The notes beneath the pieces were generated by a model. The model was not told the origin of the DNA. It searched no databases and was given only the letters and a program-made list of their open reading frames with translations. From Paramesorhizobium endophyticum (lineage in GTDB: Bacteria; Pseudomonadota; Alphaproteobacteria; Rhizobiales; Rhizobiaceae): DNA of 64,000 nucleotides. Numbering within the stretch: the stretch's first letter is position 1; every line of letters begins with the position of its first letter. The position numbers and the translations under genes are program-made. The DNA is taken from positions 62,001 through 126,000 of the forward strand of contig NZ_BMHH01000004.1 of NCBI RefSeq assembly GCF_014640615.1, in the 5' to 3' direction. Below are positions 34,561 to 44,300 of this stretch, piece after piece.

Positions 34561-36325
34561 GATTTGCCTCCCGCTCTGCTCGTTTCACTGTGGCGGCAAA
34601 GGCCGCGCCGCCGAGCGGCGAGGGAACGATGGTCAGGCTTCCCTCCAGCTCCGTCATGATGTCGCGCGCGATGCCGAGCCCCAAACCCAGCCCCTCCGGC
34701 TTGCCTGTCACGAAGGGATTGAAAATCTCCTCCCCAAGCTCAGGGTCGATGCCGGGGCCGTTGTCGGCAACGATCAGGGACACATGATCGCCGGTCTCGC
34801 TGACGAGCAGCGCCACATGCGGGTCGGACCGGTCAGCCACCGCGTCGAGCGCATTCTGGAGGAGGTTGACCAGCACCTGCTCCAGCCGCACCCGGCTTGC
34901 CATGAGATGAAGGCCGGAAGGAGCGGGCAGGTCCAGCCGGACATTGGCGTTGCGGAAGCGGTCGCCCATGAGAAGCAGCGTGCCTTCGATCAGTTCGGAT
35001 AGGGCGATTGACTTGATTTCGCCACGCCGTCGTCCCGCAAAGCGCCGCATTTCCTGCGTGATCGAGCCGATGCGTGCCGTCAACTCGACCGAAGCCGAGA
35101 GATTGGCGGCGACCTTGTCCAGCTTGCCTTTTTCCAGATGATGCCGGGCATTTTCCGAGAGGGTGCGGATCGTCGCGACCGGCTGGTTGATCTCATGCAC
35201 CAGCCCCGCCGTGATCGAACCCAGCGATGCGAGCCGGTTCGCCTGCGCCAACTCCTCCCGCGCTTCGCGAAAGCGCTTGTCGGCGCGGGCGCGTTCGGCC
35301 ATTTCCGCGTGGAGTTCCGCCGTGCGGCTTGCCACCGCCGCCTCCAGCGCGGCCCGGTCCGCCGTGGCGCGCGCCGCCCGGGTGATGCGCCAGTATAGCG
35401 CCGCCGTCAGGCAGGCGAGGAGCGCCATCGCCGCCACGGTGATGAGGCGTGCAAGATCGTTTGCGGTGCGAATGGCGGGCGCCGTCGCCGCTATATGGAC
35501 TAACTTCAGCTCCGTTCCGGCAATCGGCTCGCTCACCGCCACGAATTGCCGGCCGTCCGGCCCGCGCATTTTGCCGCCGGGCTCGAAGGCATAATGGCTC
35601 GGCTCCAGATTGCCTGCGGTGAACTGTCCGCTCCCGATGATTTTCGTGCGCTCCGCCGCCGATATCGGCTGAAAGGACCGCAAATCCTCGGCCTTGTCCG
35701 TCGAAGCCAGAATGATCCCGCGCGGATCGATCACGAATGTTTGTCCCGGATCGTTCGACCAGCTCTGCACCAGCCGGTGAAACTCGAACTTTATGACCAC
35801 GACGCCGACAGGATCGGCTTCATCCCCGATGCGCCGAGCGAGGAAAAGGCCGAACCGCCCGGTCACATCGCCAATTGCATAATACTCGGCCACGCCATGT
35901 CGCACCGCCGCCTGAAAATAGGGCCGGAAACTGTAGTTGCGCCCGACGAAGCTTTCCGGCGTACCGGCATTGGAGGAAGCAATCGCGGTGCCGTCGCGGG
36001 CGATGACGTAGATGATTGGCGAGCCGACCTGGCGGGCAAGGAGCTCAAGCTTGCCGTTCAATCTTTTGGTTGGGTCAGGCGAGCCGGCTGAAAGCACATC
36101 CTGAAGATCGCTATATTCCTTGAGCACCACCGGCAGGAGCCGGAACTTCGCCAGTTCGCTGTCGACCAGCCGCGTCTGCTGGCGCGCGATCAGAATCGTA
36201 TCCTGGGTGAGGCGGGTAAGCGCATCGTTCTGCGTCCAGAGCTTCGCGGCCCACCAGACAGCCGAAGCCGACAGCAAGGCAATGAGGACCGCGAGGGCTT
36301 TGGCGGATTTTCCGGATAGCTGCAT
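34547..36325 (-). CDS. DctB-like sensor histidine kinase
   Basis: About 592 aa. A first membrane helix (KALAVLIALLSASAVWWAAK) and a second near residue 300 (TVAAMALLACLTAALYW) bracket a periplasmic double-PAS-like sensor with FVIDPRGIILAST. A coiled coil leads to the H-box GLVHEINQPVATIRTLSENA. The ATP site shows LVNLLQNALDAV, VADNGPGIDP and GLGLGLGI. DctB sensors detect C4-dicarboxylates; here the target is probably the MHS transporter encoded divergently. A TTG at 36343 could extend the N-terminus by six residues; neither start has a strong Shine-Dalgarno. Confidence 0.92.
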   Translation of the reverse strand: MQLSGKSAKALAVLIALLSASAVWWAAKLWTQNDALTRLTQDTILIARQQTRLVDSELAKFRLLPVVLKEYSDLQDVLSAGSPDPTKRLNGKLELLARQVGSPIIYVIARDGTAIASSNAGTPESFVGRNYSFRPYFQAAVRHGVAEYYAIGDVTGRFGLFLARRIGDEADPVGVVVIKFEFHRLVQSWSNDPGQTFVIDPRGIILASTDKAEDLRSFQPISAAERTKIIGSGQFTAGNLEPSHYAFEPGGKMRGPDGRQFVAVSEPIAGTELKLVHIAATAPAIRTANDLARLITVAAMALLACLTAALYWRITRAARATADRAALEAAVASRTAELHAEMAERARADKRFREAREELAQANRLASLGSITAGLVHEINQPVATIRTLSENARHHLEKGKLDKVAANLSASVELTARIGSITQEMRRFAGRRRGEIKSIALSELIEGTLLLMGDRFRNANVRLDLPAPSGLHLMASRVRLEQVLVNLLQNALDAVADRSDPHVALLVSETGDHVSLIVADNGPGIDPELGEEIFNPFVTGKPEGLGLGLGIARDIMTELEGSLTIVPSPLGGAAFAATVKRAEREANHGGK

Positions 36326-36376
36326 TTGTGCAAGATTATGCAATCAAGCGCACAAAGTCACGCAGCTTTTTGCATA

Positions 36377-36418
36377 AATGAAGCCGTCGCGGCATGGCTA
36401 AGATGACGAAACTTCATT
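36377..36418. promoter_or_regulatory. Inverted repeat in the dctB-like/MHS transporter promoter region
   Basis: AATGAAG (36377-36383) and CTTCATT (36412-36418) form a perfect 7-bp inverted repeat with a 28-bp spacer. It lies about 100 bp upstream of the transporter start and about 50 bp upstream of the kinase start. It may be a site for the DctD-like regulator, which has a Fis-type DNA-binding domain. This is a positional inference. Confidence 0.3.
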
Positions 36419-36521
36419 GATTTCAATCGTTTAAATATCAAGCGCTTAAAATCTGGAGAAATTGTGTCCCACCCTCTAACGTCGCCCCTAACCATGAAAA
36501 ATTCATCAGGGAGGGAGACGC

Positions 36522-37829
36522 ATGGTTTCCATGGCACCCGAACAAACCGATGCGCAGGGCACCAATAACCGGCTCAAATCCATCATCGGCGGATCGACCG
36601 GCAATCTCGTCGAATGGTTCGACTGGTATGTATATGCGGCGTTCGCGCTTTACTTCGCCCCGCATTTCTTTCCGGCTGAGAGCCAGACGGCGCAGCTTTT
36701 GAGCGCCGCCGCCGTTTTCGCCGTCGGCTTCGTCATGCGCCCCATCGGCGCGTGGGTGATGGGCATCTATGCCGACCGCAAGGGCCGCAAGGCGGGTCTC
36801 GCGCTCTCGGTGACGCTGATGTGCGCCGGGTCGCTCATCATCGCTCTCACCCCCGACTACCAGACGATCGGTCTCGCCGCTCCGGCGCTTCTCATTGTCG
36901 CGCGCTTGATGCAGGGACTTTCGGTCGGTGGCGAATATGGCGCGAGCGCGACCTATCTCTCGGAGATGGCGGGCAAGAGCCGGCGCGGGTTCTACTCATC
37001 CTTCCAGTATGTCACGCTCATCTCGGGCCAGCTTCTGGCGATCATGCTGCTGATCCTTTTGCAATCGGTCATGGAGAAGTCCACGCTCGATGCGTGGGGC
37101 TGGCGCATTCCGTTCGCGGTCGGCGCGGTGCTGGCAGTGGTGGTTTTCTGGCTGCGCCGTGGCCTTGCCGAAACCGAGAGCTTCAAGAATGCGAAGAGCA
37201 CAGGCGCGCCGAAATCCGGCTTCTGGACGCTCCTCAAATACCATCCGAAGGAAACCGCGCTGGTCATGCTCCTGACCGCCGGCGGCACGCTCGCCTTCTA
37301 TGCCTATTCGATATACATGCAGAAATTCCTGGTCAACACGTCCGGCTTCAGCCGCGAGGTGGCGAGCCAGATCAACGCCGTGACGCTGTTCATCTTCATG
37401 TGCCTCCAGCCCGTTGCCGGCGCGCTCTCGGACAAGATCGGCCGCAAGCCGCTGATGATCGCCTTCGGCGCGGCAGGCGTCCTCTTCACCTATCCGATCT
37501 TCGCCACGCTCGAGCAGACGCGCGATGCGCTGACGGCGGGCCTCCTGGTAATGGCGGCGCTGATCATCGTCACCGGCTATACCTCGATCAACGCCGTGGT
37601 GAAGGCGGAGCTCTTTCCGGCGCATATCCGCGCGCTCGGCGTGGCGCTGCCCTATGCCCTCGCCAATACGCTCTTCGGGGGCACCGCCGAATATGTGGCG
37701 CTGAGCTTCAAGAATGGCGGCTGGGAACGGGGCTTTTACTGGTACGTCACCGTCATGATCGGCATCTCGCTCATCGTCTATCTGCGGATGCGCGACACCA
37801 GCAAGGACAGCCTCATCAAGGAAGACTGA
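36522..37829 (+). CDS. MHS-family MFS transporter, alpha-ketoglutarate permease-like
   Basis: A 435-aa 12-helix proton symporter. The start NNRLKSIIGGSTGNLVEWFD and the following WYVYAAFALYFAPHFFP are characteristic of the metabolite:H+ symporter family (KgtP, ProP, ShiA). The loop motif GIYADRKGRKAGL follows helix 2, and RLMQGLSVGGEYGASATYLS is the helix 4-5 signature. GGGAGGGAG precedes the ATG. It is divergent from the DctB/DctD-like pair, so a dicarboxylate such as alpha-ketoglutarate is the likely substrate. I found no sigma-54 type -24/-12 promoter in the 178-bp divergent region. Confidence 0.9.
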   Translation: MVSMAPEQTDAQGTNNRLKSIIGGSTGNLVEWFDWYVYAAFALYFAPHFFPAESQTAQLLSAAAVFAVGFVMRPIGAWVMGIYADRKGRKAGLALSVTLMCAGSLIIALTPDYQTIGLAAPALLIVARLMQGLSVGGEYGASATYLSEMAGKSRRGFYSSFQYVTLISGQLLAIMLLILLQSVMEKSTLDAWGWRIPFAVGAVLAVVVFWLRRGLAETESFKNAKSTGAPKSGFWTLLKYHPKETALVMLLTAGGTLAFYAYSIYMQKFLVNTSGFSREVASQINAVTLFIFMCLQPVAGALSDKIGRKPLMIAFGAAGVLFTYPIFATLEQTRDALTAGLLVMAALIIVTGYTSINAVVKAELFPAHIRALGVALPYALANTLFGGTAEYVALSFKNGGWERGFYWYVTVMIGISLIVYLRMRDTSKDSLIKED

Positions 37830-37846
37830 TAAAGGCGTCAAATCAT

Positions 37847-37873
37847 GCAGACGGGGCTTTCGCCCCCGTCTGC
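37847..37873. terminator. Stem-loop after the MHS transporter gene
   Basis: GCAGACGGGG (37847-37856) pairs perfectly with CCCCGTCTGC (37864-37873) around a 7-base loop. It sits 17 bp after the transporter stop and 26 bp from the 3' end of the convergent acetyltransferase gene, so it may end both transcripts. No T-tract is present on the plus strand. Confidence 0.65.
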
Positions 37874-37899
37874 AACAAGGCATATGCGGACAGGCGGAT

Positions 37900-38343
37900 T
37901 TAAGTCCTCTCCGGTCTGCAGTAGATCGCCTGAACGAAACCCTCCGCATCCGGCTCCGGCAGGATCGTGAAACTGCAACGCCGGCAGCACGCAATGCTGG
38001 CGGCGTTGTCAGGCTCGATATGGGCCTCCAGAGCGGCATAGTCCCGGCCCGGCCCGGACAGGAACGCCGACAATACCGCCGCGCCGGTCCCCCGACCTCG
38101 AAGATCGGGACGCAGGGCAAAGTCGAGATAGCCGCGCACCGAATCCTCCCGGTCCACCTGCACCTGCGCAATGGTCCTGCCCGCCTCCAGCACCACCCAG
38201 CACCGCGCCGCTGCTCCCGCCGTCACATAGGCAAACCACTCATCGTCCGGAAAGGACAGGCGGCGCGACAATTCCGCATCCGCGAACCATGCGCGGAATT
38301 CGGGAAGGTCGTCGCTCTCAAAGGGTCGGAACGTGATTTGCAT
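37900..38343 (-). CDS. GNAT family N-acetyltransferase
   Basis: About 147 aa from the ATG at 38343 (MQITFRPFESDDLPEFRAWF). The acetyl-CoA binding motif is visible as FALRPDLRGRGTGAAVLSAF, followed by AHIEPDNAASIACCRRCSFT, the usual last strand-helix of the fold. The protein transfers an acetyl group from acetyl-CoA to an amine, but the substrate is unknown. An in-frame ATG at 38385 would add 14 residues that do not look like GNAT sequence. It is convergent with the MHS transporter gene. Confidence 0.85.
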   Translation of the reverse strand: MQITFRPFESDDLPEFRAWFADAELSRRLSFPDDEWFAYVTAGAAARCWVVLEAGRTIAQVQVDREDSVRGYLDFALRPDLRGRGTGAAVLSAFLSGPGRDYAALEAHIEPDNAASIACCRRCSFTILPEPDAEGFVQAIYCRPERT

Positions 38344-38494
38344 CGCGATTCTCCGGCATTTTCCGTTGTCGCTGCAAGATAACATGGGGCGGGTATTCGC
38401 ATCATAATTTGTACGCGGGCACGGCCGCCTATCGCTGCGCTTGCCTCGTATTCCGGCGACAGCCGGTCACGTTCGTGCGAACCGGGGCGTGAAC

Positions 38495-38508
38495 TTGATC
38501 TTCCGCAA
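38495..38508 (+). promoter_or_regulatory. FNR/NnrR-like box upstream of the nitrate operon
   Basis: TTGATCTTCCGCAA matches the two half-sites of the FNR/NnrR family: the left half fits FNR (TTGAT) and the right half fits NnrR or FixK (CGCAA). It is centred about 93 bp upstream of the narK start. Activation by low oxygen or nitric oxide would suit a nitrate respiration operon. Which regulator binds cannot be read from the sequence. Confidence 0.6.
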
Positions 38509-38593
38509 AGAACGAGGATGCCAACTCGGTGAGGTTGGCGCCATGAACCTGGAGACGCCCCTGTCTTCAGGCACTTAGTGCGGAAAACGGACC

Positions 38594-41338
38594 ATGAGCC
38601 ATCATCAGCCAATGGACCGCGGCGGTCAGACCAATGCGCTCGCCATGAGCACCGTCGCCTTTACCGTCTGCTTCGCCGTCTGGACGATCTTTTCCATCAT
38701 CGGCGTGCGAATCAAGGACGAGCTGGGCTTGAGCGAAACCCAGTTCGGGCTTCTCGTCGGCACTCCCATTCTCACGGGATCGCTGATCCGGATCCTGCTC
38801 GGCGTATGGGCCGACCAGTACGGCGGGCGGCCTGTCTATGTCGTCGTCATGTTGTCGGCGGCCGTCGCGACCTTTCTTCTCTCCTATGCGGATACCTATG
38901 CGCACCTGCTTCTCGCCGCGCTCGGCGTCGGCATTGCCGGCGGTTCGTTCTCGGTCGGCGTCGCCTATGTCTCGCGCTGGTACGACACGAAACGGCAGGG
39001 GACCGCGCTCGGCATCTTCGGCGCCGGCAATGTCGGGGCGGCGGTGACGAAGTTCTTCGCGCCTTTCGTGCTGGTCGCCTATGGCTGGCAGACCGTCGCG
39101 CAGGTCTGGGCCGCCGGGCTCGTCGTCATGGCGGTTCTCTTCTGGTTCACCACCAGCGACGATCCGGTGACGAGCGAGCGCCGCGCCAAGGGTGTGAAGC
39201 CAAGAAGCGTCTGGCTCGAACTGGAGCCGCTCAAGAAGCTGCAGGTCTGGCGCTTCGCCCTCTATTACTTCTTCGTCTTCGGCGCCTTTGTCGGTCTGTC
39301 GCTGTGGCTGCCGCGCTATCTCATCGGCGTCTACGGCCTCGACATCACCACGGCGGGCATGATCGCCGCCGCCTATTCGGTGCCGGCCTCTATCTTCCGC
39401 GCCTATGGCGGGGTGCTCTCCGACAAATATGGCGCAAGGCGGATCATGTACTGGACGTTCTTCGTCTGTGTCACAGTCACCTTCCTGCTCTCCTACCCAC
39501 CGACCGACTATGTGGTGCGGGGCATTCACGGGCCGATCGCCTTCCATTTCGAAACAGGCGTTGTTCCCTTCATCGTGCTCATCTTCATCCTGGGCTTCTT
39601 CATGAGCCTGGGCAAGGCGGCGGTCTACAAGCACATCCCCGTCTATTATCCTGATAATGTCGGCGCGGTGGGCGGTCTCGTCGGCATGATCGGCGGCCTT
39701 GGCGGTTTCGTGCTGCCCATCGCCTTCGGCGTCCTCAACGATATCACCGGCATCTGGACGAGCTGTTTCATGCTGCTCTTCGTGCTTGTGGCCGTCGCGC
39801 TCGCCTGGATGCACCTCGCCATCCGCCGCATGGAGCGCGGGGCTGCTGAAAGCGAGCTGAGCAAGCTGCCCGAACTTCCTGAAATGCAGGAGGTGCATGG
39901 GCCGAAGCAGGTGGGCAAGCTCGGCGCCCATCTCATCGAGGATTGGCGGCCGGAAGACCCGGCCTTCTGGGAGAAGACCGGGCGCGGGATCGCGCGTCGC
40001 AATCTCTGGCTATCGATCCCATCGTTGCTTCTGTCCTTCGCGATCTGGATGGTGTGGTCCGTGGTGGTGGCGAAGCTGCCGGCGGTCGGGTTCACCTTTA
40101 CCACCGACCAGTTGTTCTGGCTCGCGGCGCTGCCCGGCCTCTCGGGCGCGACCTTCCGGATCTTCTATTCTTTCATGGTGCCGGTCTTCGGCGGCAGGCT
40201 GTGGACGACGCTCGCCACCTGGTCGCTGATGCTGCCGGCGCTCGGCATCGGCTTTGCGGTGCAGAATCCGCAGACGCCCTACATGGTGTTCCTCGGCCTT
40301 GCCCTTCTGTGCGGCTTCGGCGGAGGCAATTTCGCCTCCTCCATGGCCAATATCTCCTTCTTCTTCCCGAAAGCGGAGAAGGGTAATGCGCTGGCGCTCA
40401 ATGCGGGCCTCGGCAATCTCGGCGTCAGCGTGGCGCAGTTCATCATCCCCTTCGTCATCACCGCGGGCGTGTTCGGCTGGCTGGGCGGCGAGCCGCAGGC
40501 AACCGTCGAGGCGGGCTCGACGACGCGGATGTGGCTGCAGAATGCGGGCTTCATCTGGGTGCCGTTCATCGCTGCCTCCGCCTTCGCGGCATGGTTCGGC
40601 ATGAACGATATCGCCTCGATGAAGGCTTCCTTCGCGGAGCAGGCGGTCATCTTCCGCCGTAAGCACAACTGGATCATGTGCTGGCTCTATACCGGCACCT
40701 TCGGCTCCTTCATCGGCTATTCGGCGGGCTTCCCGCTGCTCGCCAAGACCCTGTTCCCCGATGTGGACACGCTGAAGCTCGCCTTCCTCGGGCCTCTCGT
40801 CGGTGCGCTCTCGCGCTCGGCGACGGGCTGGATCTCCGACCGCTGGGGCGGCGGGCGCGTCACCTTCTGGGTGTTCGTGGCGATGATGGCCGGCGTGCTC
40901 GGGGTCATCTACTTCCTCGGCGTCAAGGATCAGCCCTATGCCTTCGCCGGCTTCTTCGCGAGCTTCATGCTGCTGTTCTTCGCTACCGGCGTTGGCAATG
41001 CGTCGACCTTCCAGATGATCCCCGCGATCATGCGGCAGGAGATTGCGCGGCTGGAGCCGGGCATGAGCCCGCCGGAGCGGCTGAAGCAGGCGGAGAAGGA
41101 ATCCGCCGCCATCATCGGTTTCACCTCGGCCATTGCCGCCTATGGGGCCTTCTTCATCCCCAAGAGCTACGGCAGCTCCATCGCGCTCACCGGCGGCGCG
41201 GAGGCGGCGCTCTGGGGCTTCTTCGGCTTCTATGTGAGCTGCCTCGTCATCACCTGGGTTTTCTACACCCGTCGCGGCGGCCTGCTCCATGCGGTGGAGC
41301 GGATCCGTCAAACCCCTGCCGTCCGTGCGGCTGAATGA
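38594..41338 (+). CDS. narK: Fused NarK1-NarK2 nitrate/nitrite transporter
   Basis: A 914-aa protein made of two complete NarK-type MFS units. The first (about 1-425) is the NarK1 type, with VAFTVCFAVWTIFSIIGVRI and GIAGGSFSVGVAYVSRWYDT. The second (about 470-910) is the NarK2 type, with LLLSFAIWMVWSVVVAKLPA and the nitrate signature GFGGGNFASSMANISFFFPK. A linker near residues 425-465 (ELPEMQEVHGPKQVGKLGAH) joins them. In Paracoccus the fused protein couples proton-driven nitrate entry to nitrate/nitrite exchange. It is the first gene of the nar operon, 13 bp before the narG start, and lies behind an FNR/NnrR-like box. Confidence 0.95.
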   Translation: MSHHQPMDRGGQTNALAMSTVAFTVCFAVWTIFSIIGVRIKDELGLSETQFGLLVGTPILTGSLIRILLGVWADQYGGRPVYVVVMLSAAVATFLLSYADTYAHLLLAALGVGIAGGSFSVGVAYVSRWYDTKRQGTALGIFGAGNVGAAVTKFFAPFVLVAYGWQTVAQVWAAGLVVMAVLFWFTTSDDPVTSERRAKGVKPRSVWLELEPLKKLQVWRFALYYFFVFGAFVGLSLWLPRYLIGVYGLDITTAGMIAAAYSVPASIFRAYGGVLSDKYGARRIMYWTFFVCVTVTFLLSYPPTDYVVRGIHGPIAFHFETGVVPFIVLIFILGFFMSLGKAAVYKHIPVYYPDNVGAVGGLVGMIGGLGGFVLPIAFGVLNDITGIWTSCFMLLFVLVAVALAWMHLAIRRMERGAAESELSKLPELPEMQEVHGPKQVGKLGAHLIEDWRPEDPAFWEKTGRGIARRNLWLSIPSLLLSFAIWMVWSVVVAKLPAVGFTFTTDQLFWLAALPGLSGATFRIFYSFMVPVFGGRLWTTLATWSLMLPALGIGFAVQNPQTPYMVFLGLALLCGFGGGNFASSMANISFFFPKAEKGNALALNAGLGNLGVSVAQFIIPFVITAGVFGWLGGEPQATVEAGSTTRMWLQNAGFIWVPFIAASAFAAWFGMNDIASMKASFAEQAVIFRRKHNWIMCWLYTGTFGSFIGYSAGFPLLAKTLFPDVDTLKLAFLGPLVGALSRSATGWISDRWGGGRVTFWVFVAMMAGVLGVIYFLGVKDQPYAFAGFFASFMLLFFATGVGNASTFQMIPAIMRQEIARLEPGMSPPERLKQAEKESAAIIGFTSAIAAYGAFFIPKSYGSSIALTGGAEAALWGFFGFYVSCLVITWVFYTRRGGLLHAVERIRQTPAVRAAE

Positions 41339-41351
41339 AAGGAGCAAAAAG

Positions 41352-44300
41352 TTGAGCCACTTTCTCGACCGCCTCACTTTTTTCCGTAAGAATGTGTCCG
41401 AGTTCTCCAATGGGCATGGCATCGTCACCCATGAGAACCGGGACTGGGAAGAGGGCTACCGCGCCCGCTGGCAGCACGACAAGATCGTGCGCTCGACCCA
41501 TGGCGTGAACTGCACCGGCTCCTGCTCGTGGAAGGTCTATGTCAAGGGCGGGATCGTCACCTGGGAGACGCAGCAGACCGATTATCCGCGCACGCGTCCC
41601 GACCTGCCCAACCATGAGCCGCGCGGCTGCCCGCGCGGGGCGAGCTATTCCTGGTATCTCTATTCCGGTAACCGGGTGAAATATCCGCTGGTGCGCGGGC
41701 GGCTCCTGAAGCTGTGGCGCGAGGCGCGCAAGGAGAAGACGCCGGTCGCCGCATGGACGTCCATTGTCGAAGACCCGAAGAAGCGTGCCTCCTATACCTC
41801 CATTCGCGGTCATGGCGGCTTCGTGCGGGCGGAGTGGGACGAGGTCACCGAGATCATCGCCGCCGCCAACGCCTATACGGCGAAGCGTTACGGTCCCGAC
41901 CGGGTGGTGGGTTTCTCGCCCATCCCGGCCATGTCGATGGTCTCCTATGCGGCTGGCACGCGCTATCTGTCGCTGCTGGGCGGCACCTGCCTTTCCTTCT
42001 ACGACTGGTATTGCGATTTGCCGCCCTCAAGCCCGCAGACCTGGGGCGAGCAGACGGATGTGGCGGAGTCCGCCGACTGGTACAATGCCGGGTTCCTCAT
42101 GCTTTGGGGCTCCAACGTGCCGCAGACGCGCACTCCGGACGCGCATTTCTACACGGAAGCGCGCTACAAGGGCACCAAGAGCGCCGTCGTCTCGCCCGAC
42201 TATGCCGAGGCGACCAAGTTCGCCGATATCTGGCTGCAACCCAAGCAGGGCACCGATGCCGCGCTGGCGCTCGCCATGGGCCATGTCATCCTGAAGGAGT
42301 ATCACCTTAACCGGCAGGTGCCTTATTTCGCGGACTATGTGCGCAAATATACCGACCTGCCGATGCTGGTGCGTCTCGTCGAGAAGGACGGGGCCTATGT
42401 GCCGGACAATTTCCTGCGCGCTTCCGATTTCGACGGCAGCCTTGGCGAGACCGAGAATGCGGACTGGAAGACCGTCGCCCTCGATGAGGCCTCAGGAGGG
42501 GCCGTCGCGCCGCTGGGAACGGCGGGCTTCCGCTGGGACAAGGAGAAAGGCCGCTGGAACCTTGAGGAAAAGGACGGCAAGGGCCGTGAAACCCGCCTGA
42601 AACTGAGCCAGATCGGCAAGGGAAGCGAAACCGCCGTGGTTGCTTTCCCCGATTTCGGCGGCCGCGCCACCGAACATTTCGTCAAGACGGAGCACGGAGA
42701 AATCCTCAACCGCAACGTCCCGGTGAGCCGCGTGAAGCTTAGAGATGGCGAGGCGCTGGTCGCCACCGTCTTTGATCTGCTCTGCGCCAATTACGGCGTC
42801 GATCGCGGGCTGGGCGGCGGAAATGTCGCGTCGTCCTATGACGAGGACGTGCCCTGCACCCCGGCCTGGGCGGAGAAGATCACCGGCGTGCCGCGCAATG
42901 CGATCATCACCGTGGCGCGCGAGTTCGCCACTAATGCCGAAAAGACCAATGGCCGCTCGATGGTGATCCTCGGCGCGGGACTCAACCATTGGTACCACAT
43001 GGATATGAACTACCGCGGCATCATCAACATGCTGGTGCTTTGCGGCTGCATCGGCCAGTCGGGCGGCGGCTGGTCGCATTATGTCGGGCAGGAGAAGCTG
43101 CGGCCGCAGACCGGCTGGGCGCCGCTCGCATTCGCGCTCGACTGGGGCCGCCCACCCCGGCAGATGAACGGCACCTCGTTCTTTTATGCCCATACCGACC
43201 AATGGCGCTATGAAACGCTGTCGGTTAAGGAAATCCTCTCGCCCACCGCGCCCGAAGGCGACTGGTCCGGTAGCCTCATCGACTACAATGCCCGCGCCGA
43301 GCGCATGGGCTGGCTGCCATCCGCGCCGCAGATCAAGGCCAATCCGCTTTCCATCGCGGTAAAGGCCGAGGCCGCCGGGCTGGAGCCGAAGGATTATGTG
43401 GCGAAGGCGCTGAAGGCGGGCGAACTGGAGCTTGCCTGCCATGACCCCGACCACCCGGACAACTGGCCGCGCAATCTCTTCGTCTGGCGTTCGAACCTGC
43501 TCGGCTCCTCCGGCAAGGGGCATGAATATTTCCTCAAGCACCTGCTCGGCACCTATCATGGCGTGCTCGGCAAGGATCTGGGCGAGGAAGGCCTTGAAAA
43601 GCCGAAGGAAATCGCCTGGCATGACGATGCCCCCAAAGGAAAGCTCGACCTGCTGGTGACGCTGGACTTCCGCATGTCCACGACATCAGTTTATTCCGAT
43701 ATCGTGTTGCCCACCGCCACCTGGTACGAGAAGAACGATCTCAATACGTCGGACATGCACCCCTTCATCCATCCGCTGACGGCGGCGGTGGACCCGGTCT
43801 GGGGTTCGCGCACCGACTGGGACATTTATAAGGGCATCGCGAAGAAATTCTCCGAGATCGCCCCCGAAGTGCTGGGTGTTGAGAAGGATGTGGTGCTGAC
43901 GCCCATCTTGCATGACAGCCCCGGCGAACTGGCGCAGCCCTTCGATGTGAAGGACTGGAAGCGCGGCGAGACGGAACCGGTTCCGGGCCTGACCATGCCG
44001 CAGGTCGCGGTGGTGGAGCGGGATTATCCCAACCTCTACAAGCGCTTCACCGCGCTCGGGCCGCTCATGGAAAAACTCGGCAATGGCGGCAAGGGCATTG
44101 CGTGGGAGACAGCGCACGAAGTCGAGCTCTTGAGGGCGCTCAACGGCGCCGTGCTCGATGACGGCCCCGCCAAGGGCCAGCCCAAAATCGAGACCGACAT
44201 CGACGCGGCGGAAGTGATCCTGACGCTCGCGCCGGAGACCAATGGCGAGGTGGCGGTGCGCTCGTGGGAAGCGCTGTCGCAGCGCACGGGCCGCGACCAC

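Noticed and set aside
36344-36521. Sigma-54 promoter for the MHS transporter
   Set aside because: I searched for GG-N10-GC in a TGGCAC-N5-TTGCW context on both strands and found no acceptable match.
38567-41428. Long antisense frames opposite narK
   Set aside because: They are rich in His, Asp, Glu and Arg in the pattern produced by reversing membrane-protein codons, and the NarK reading is unambiguous.
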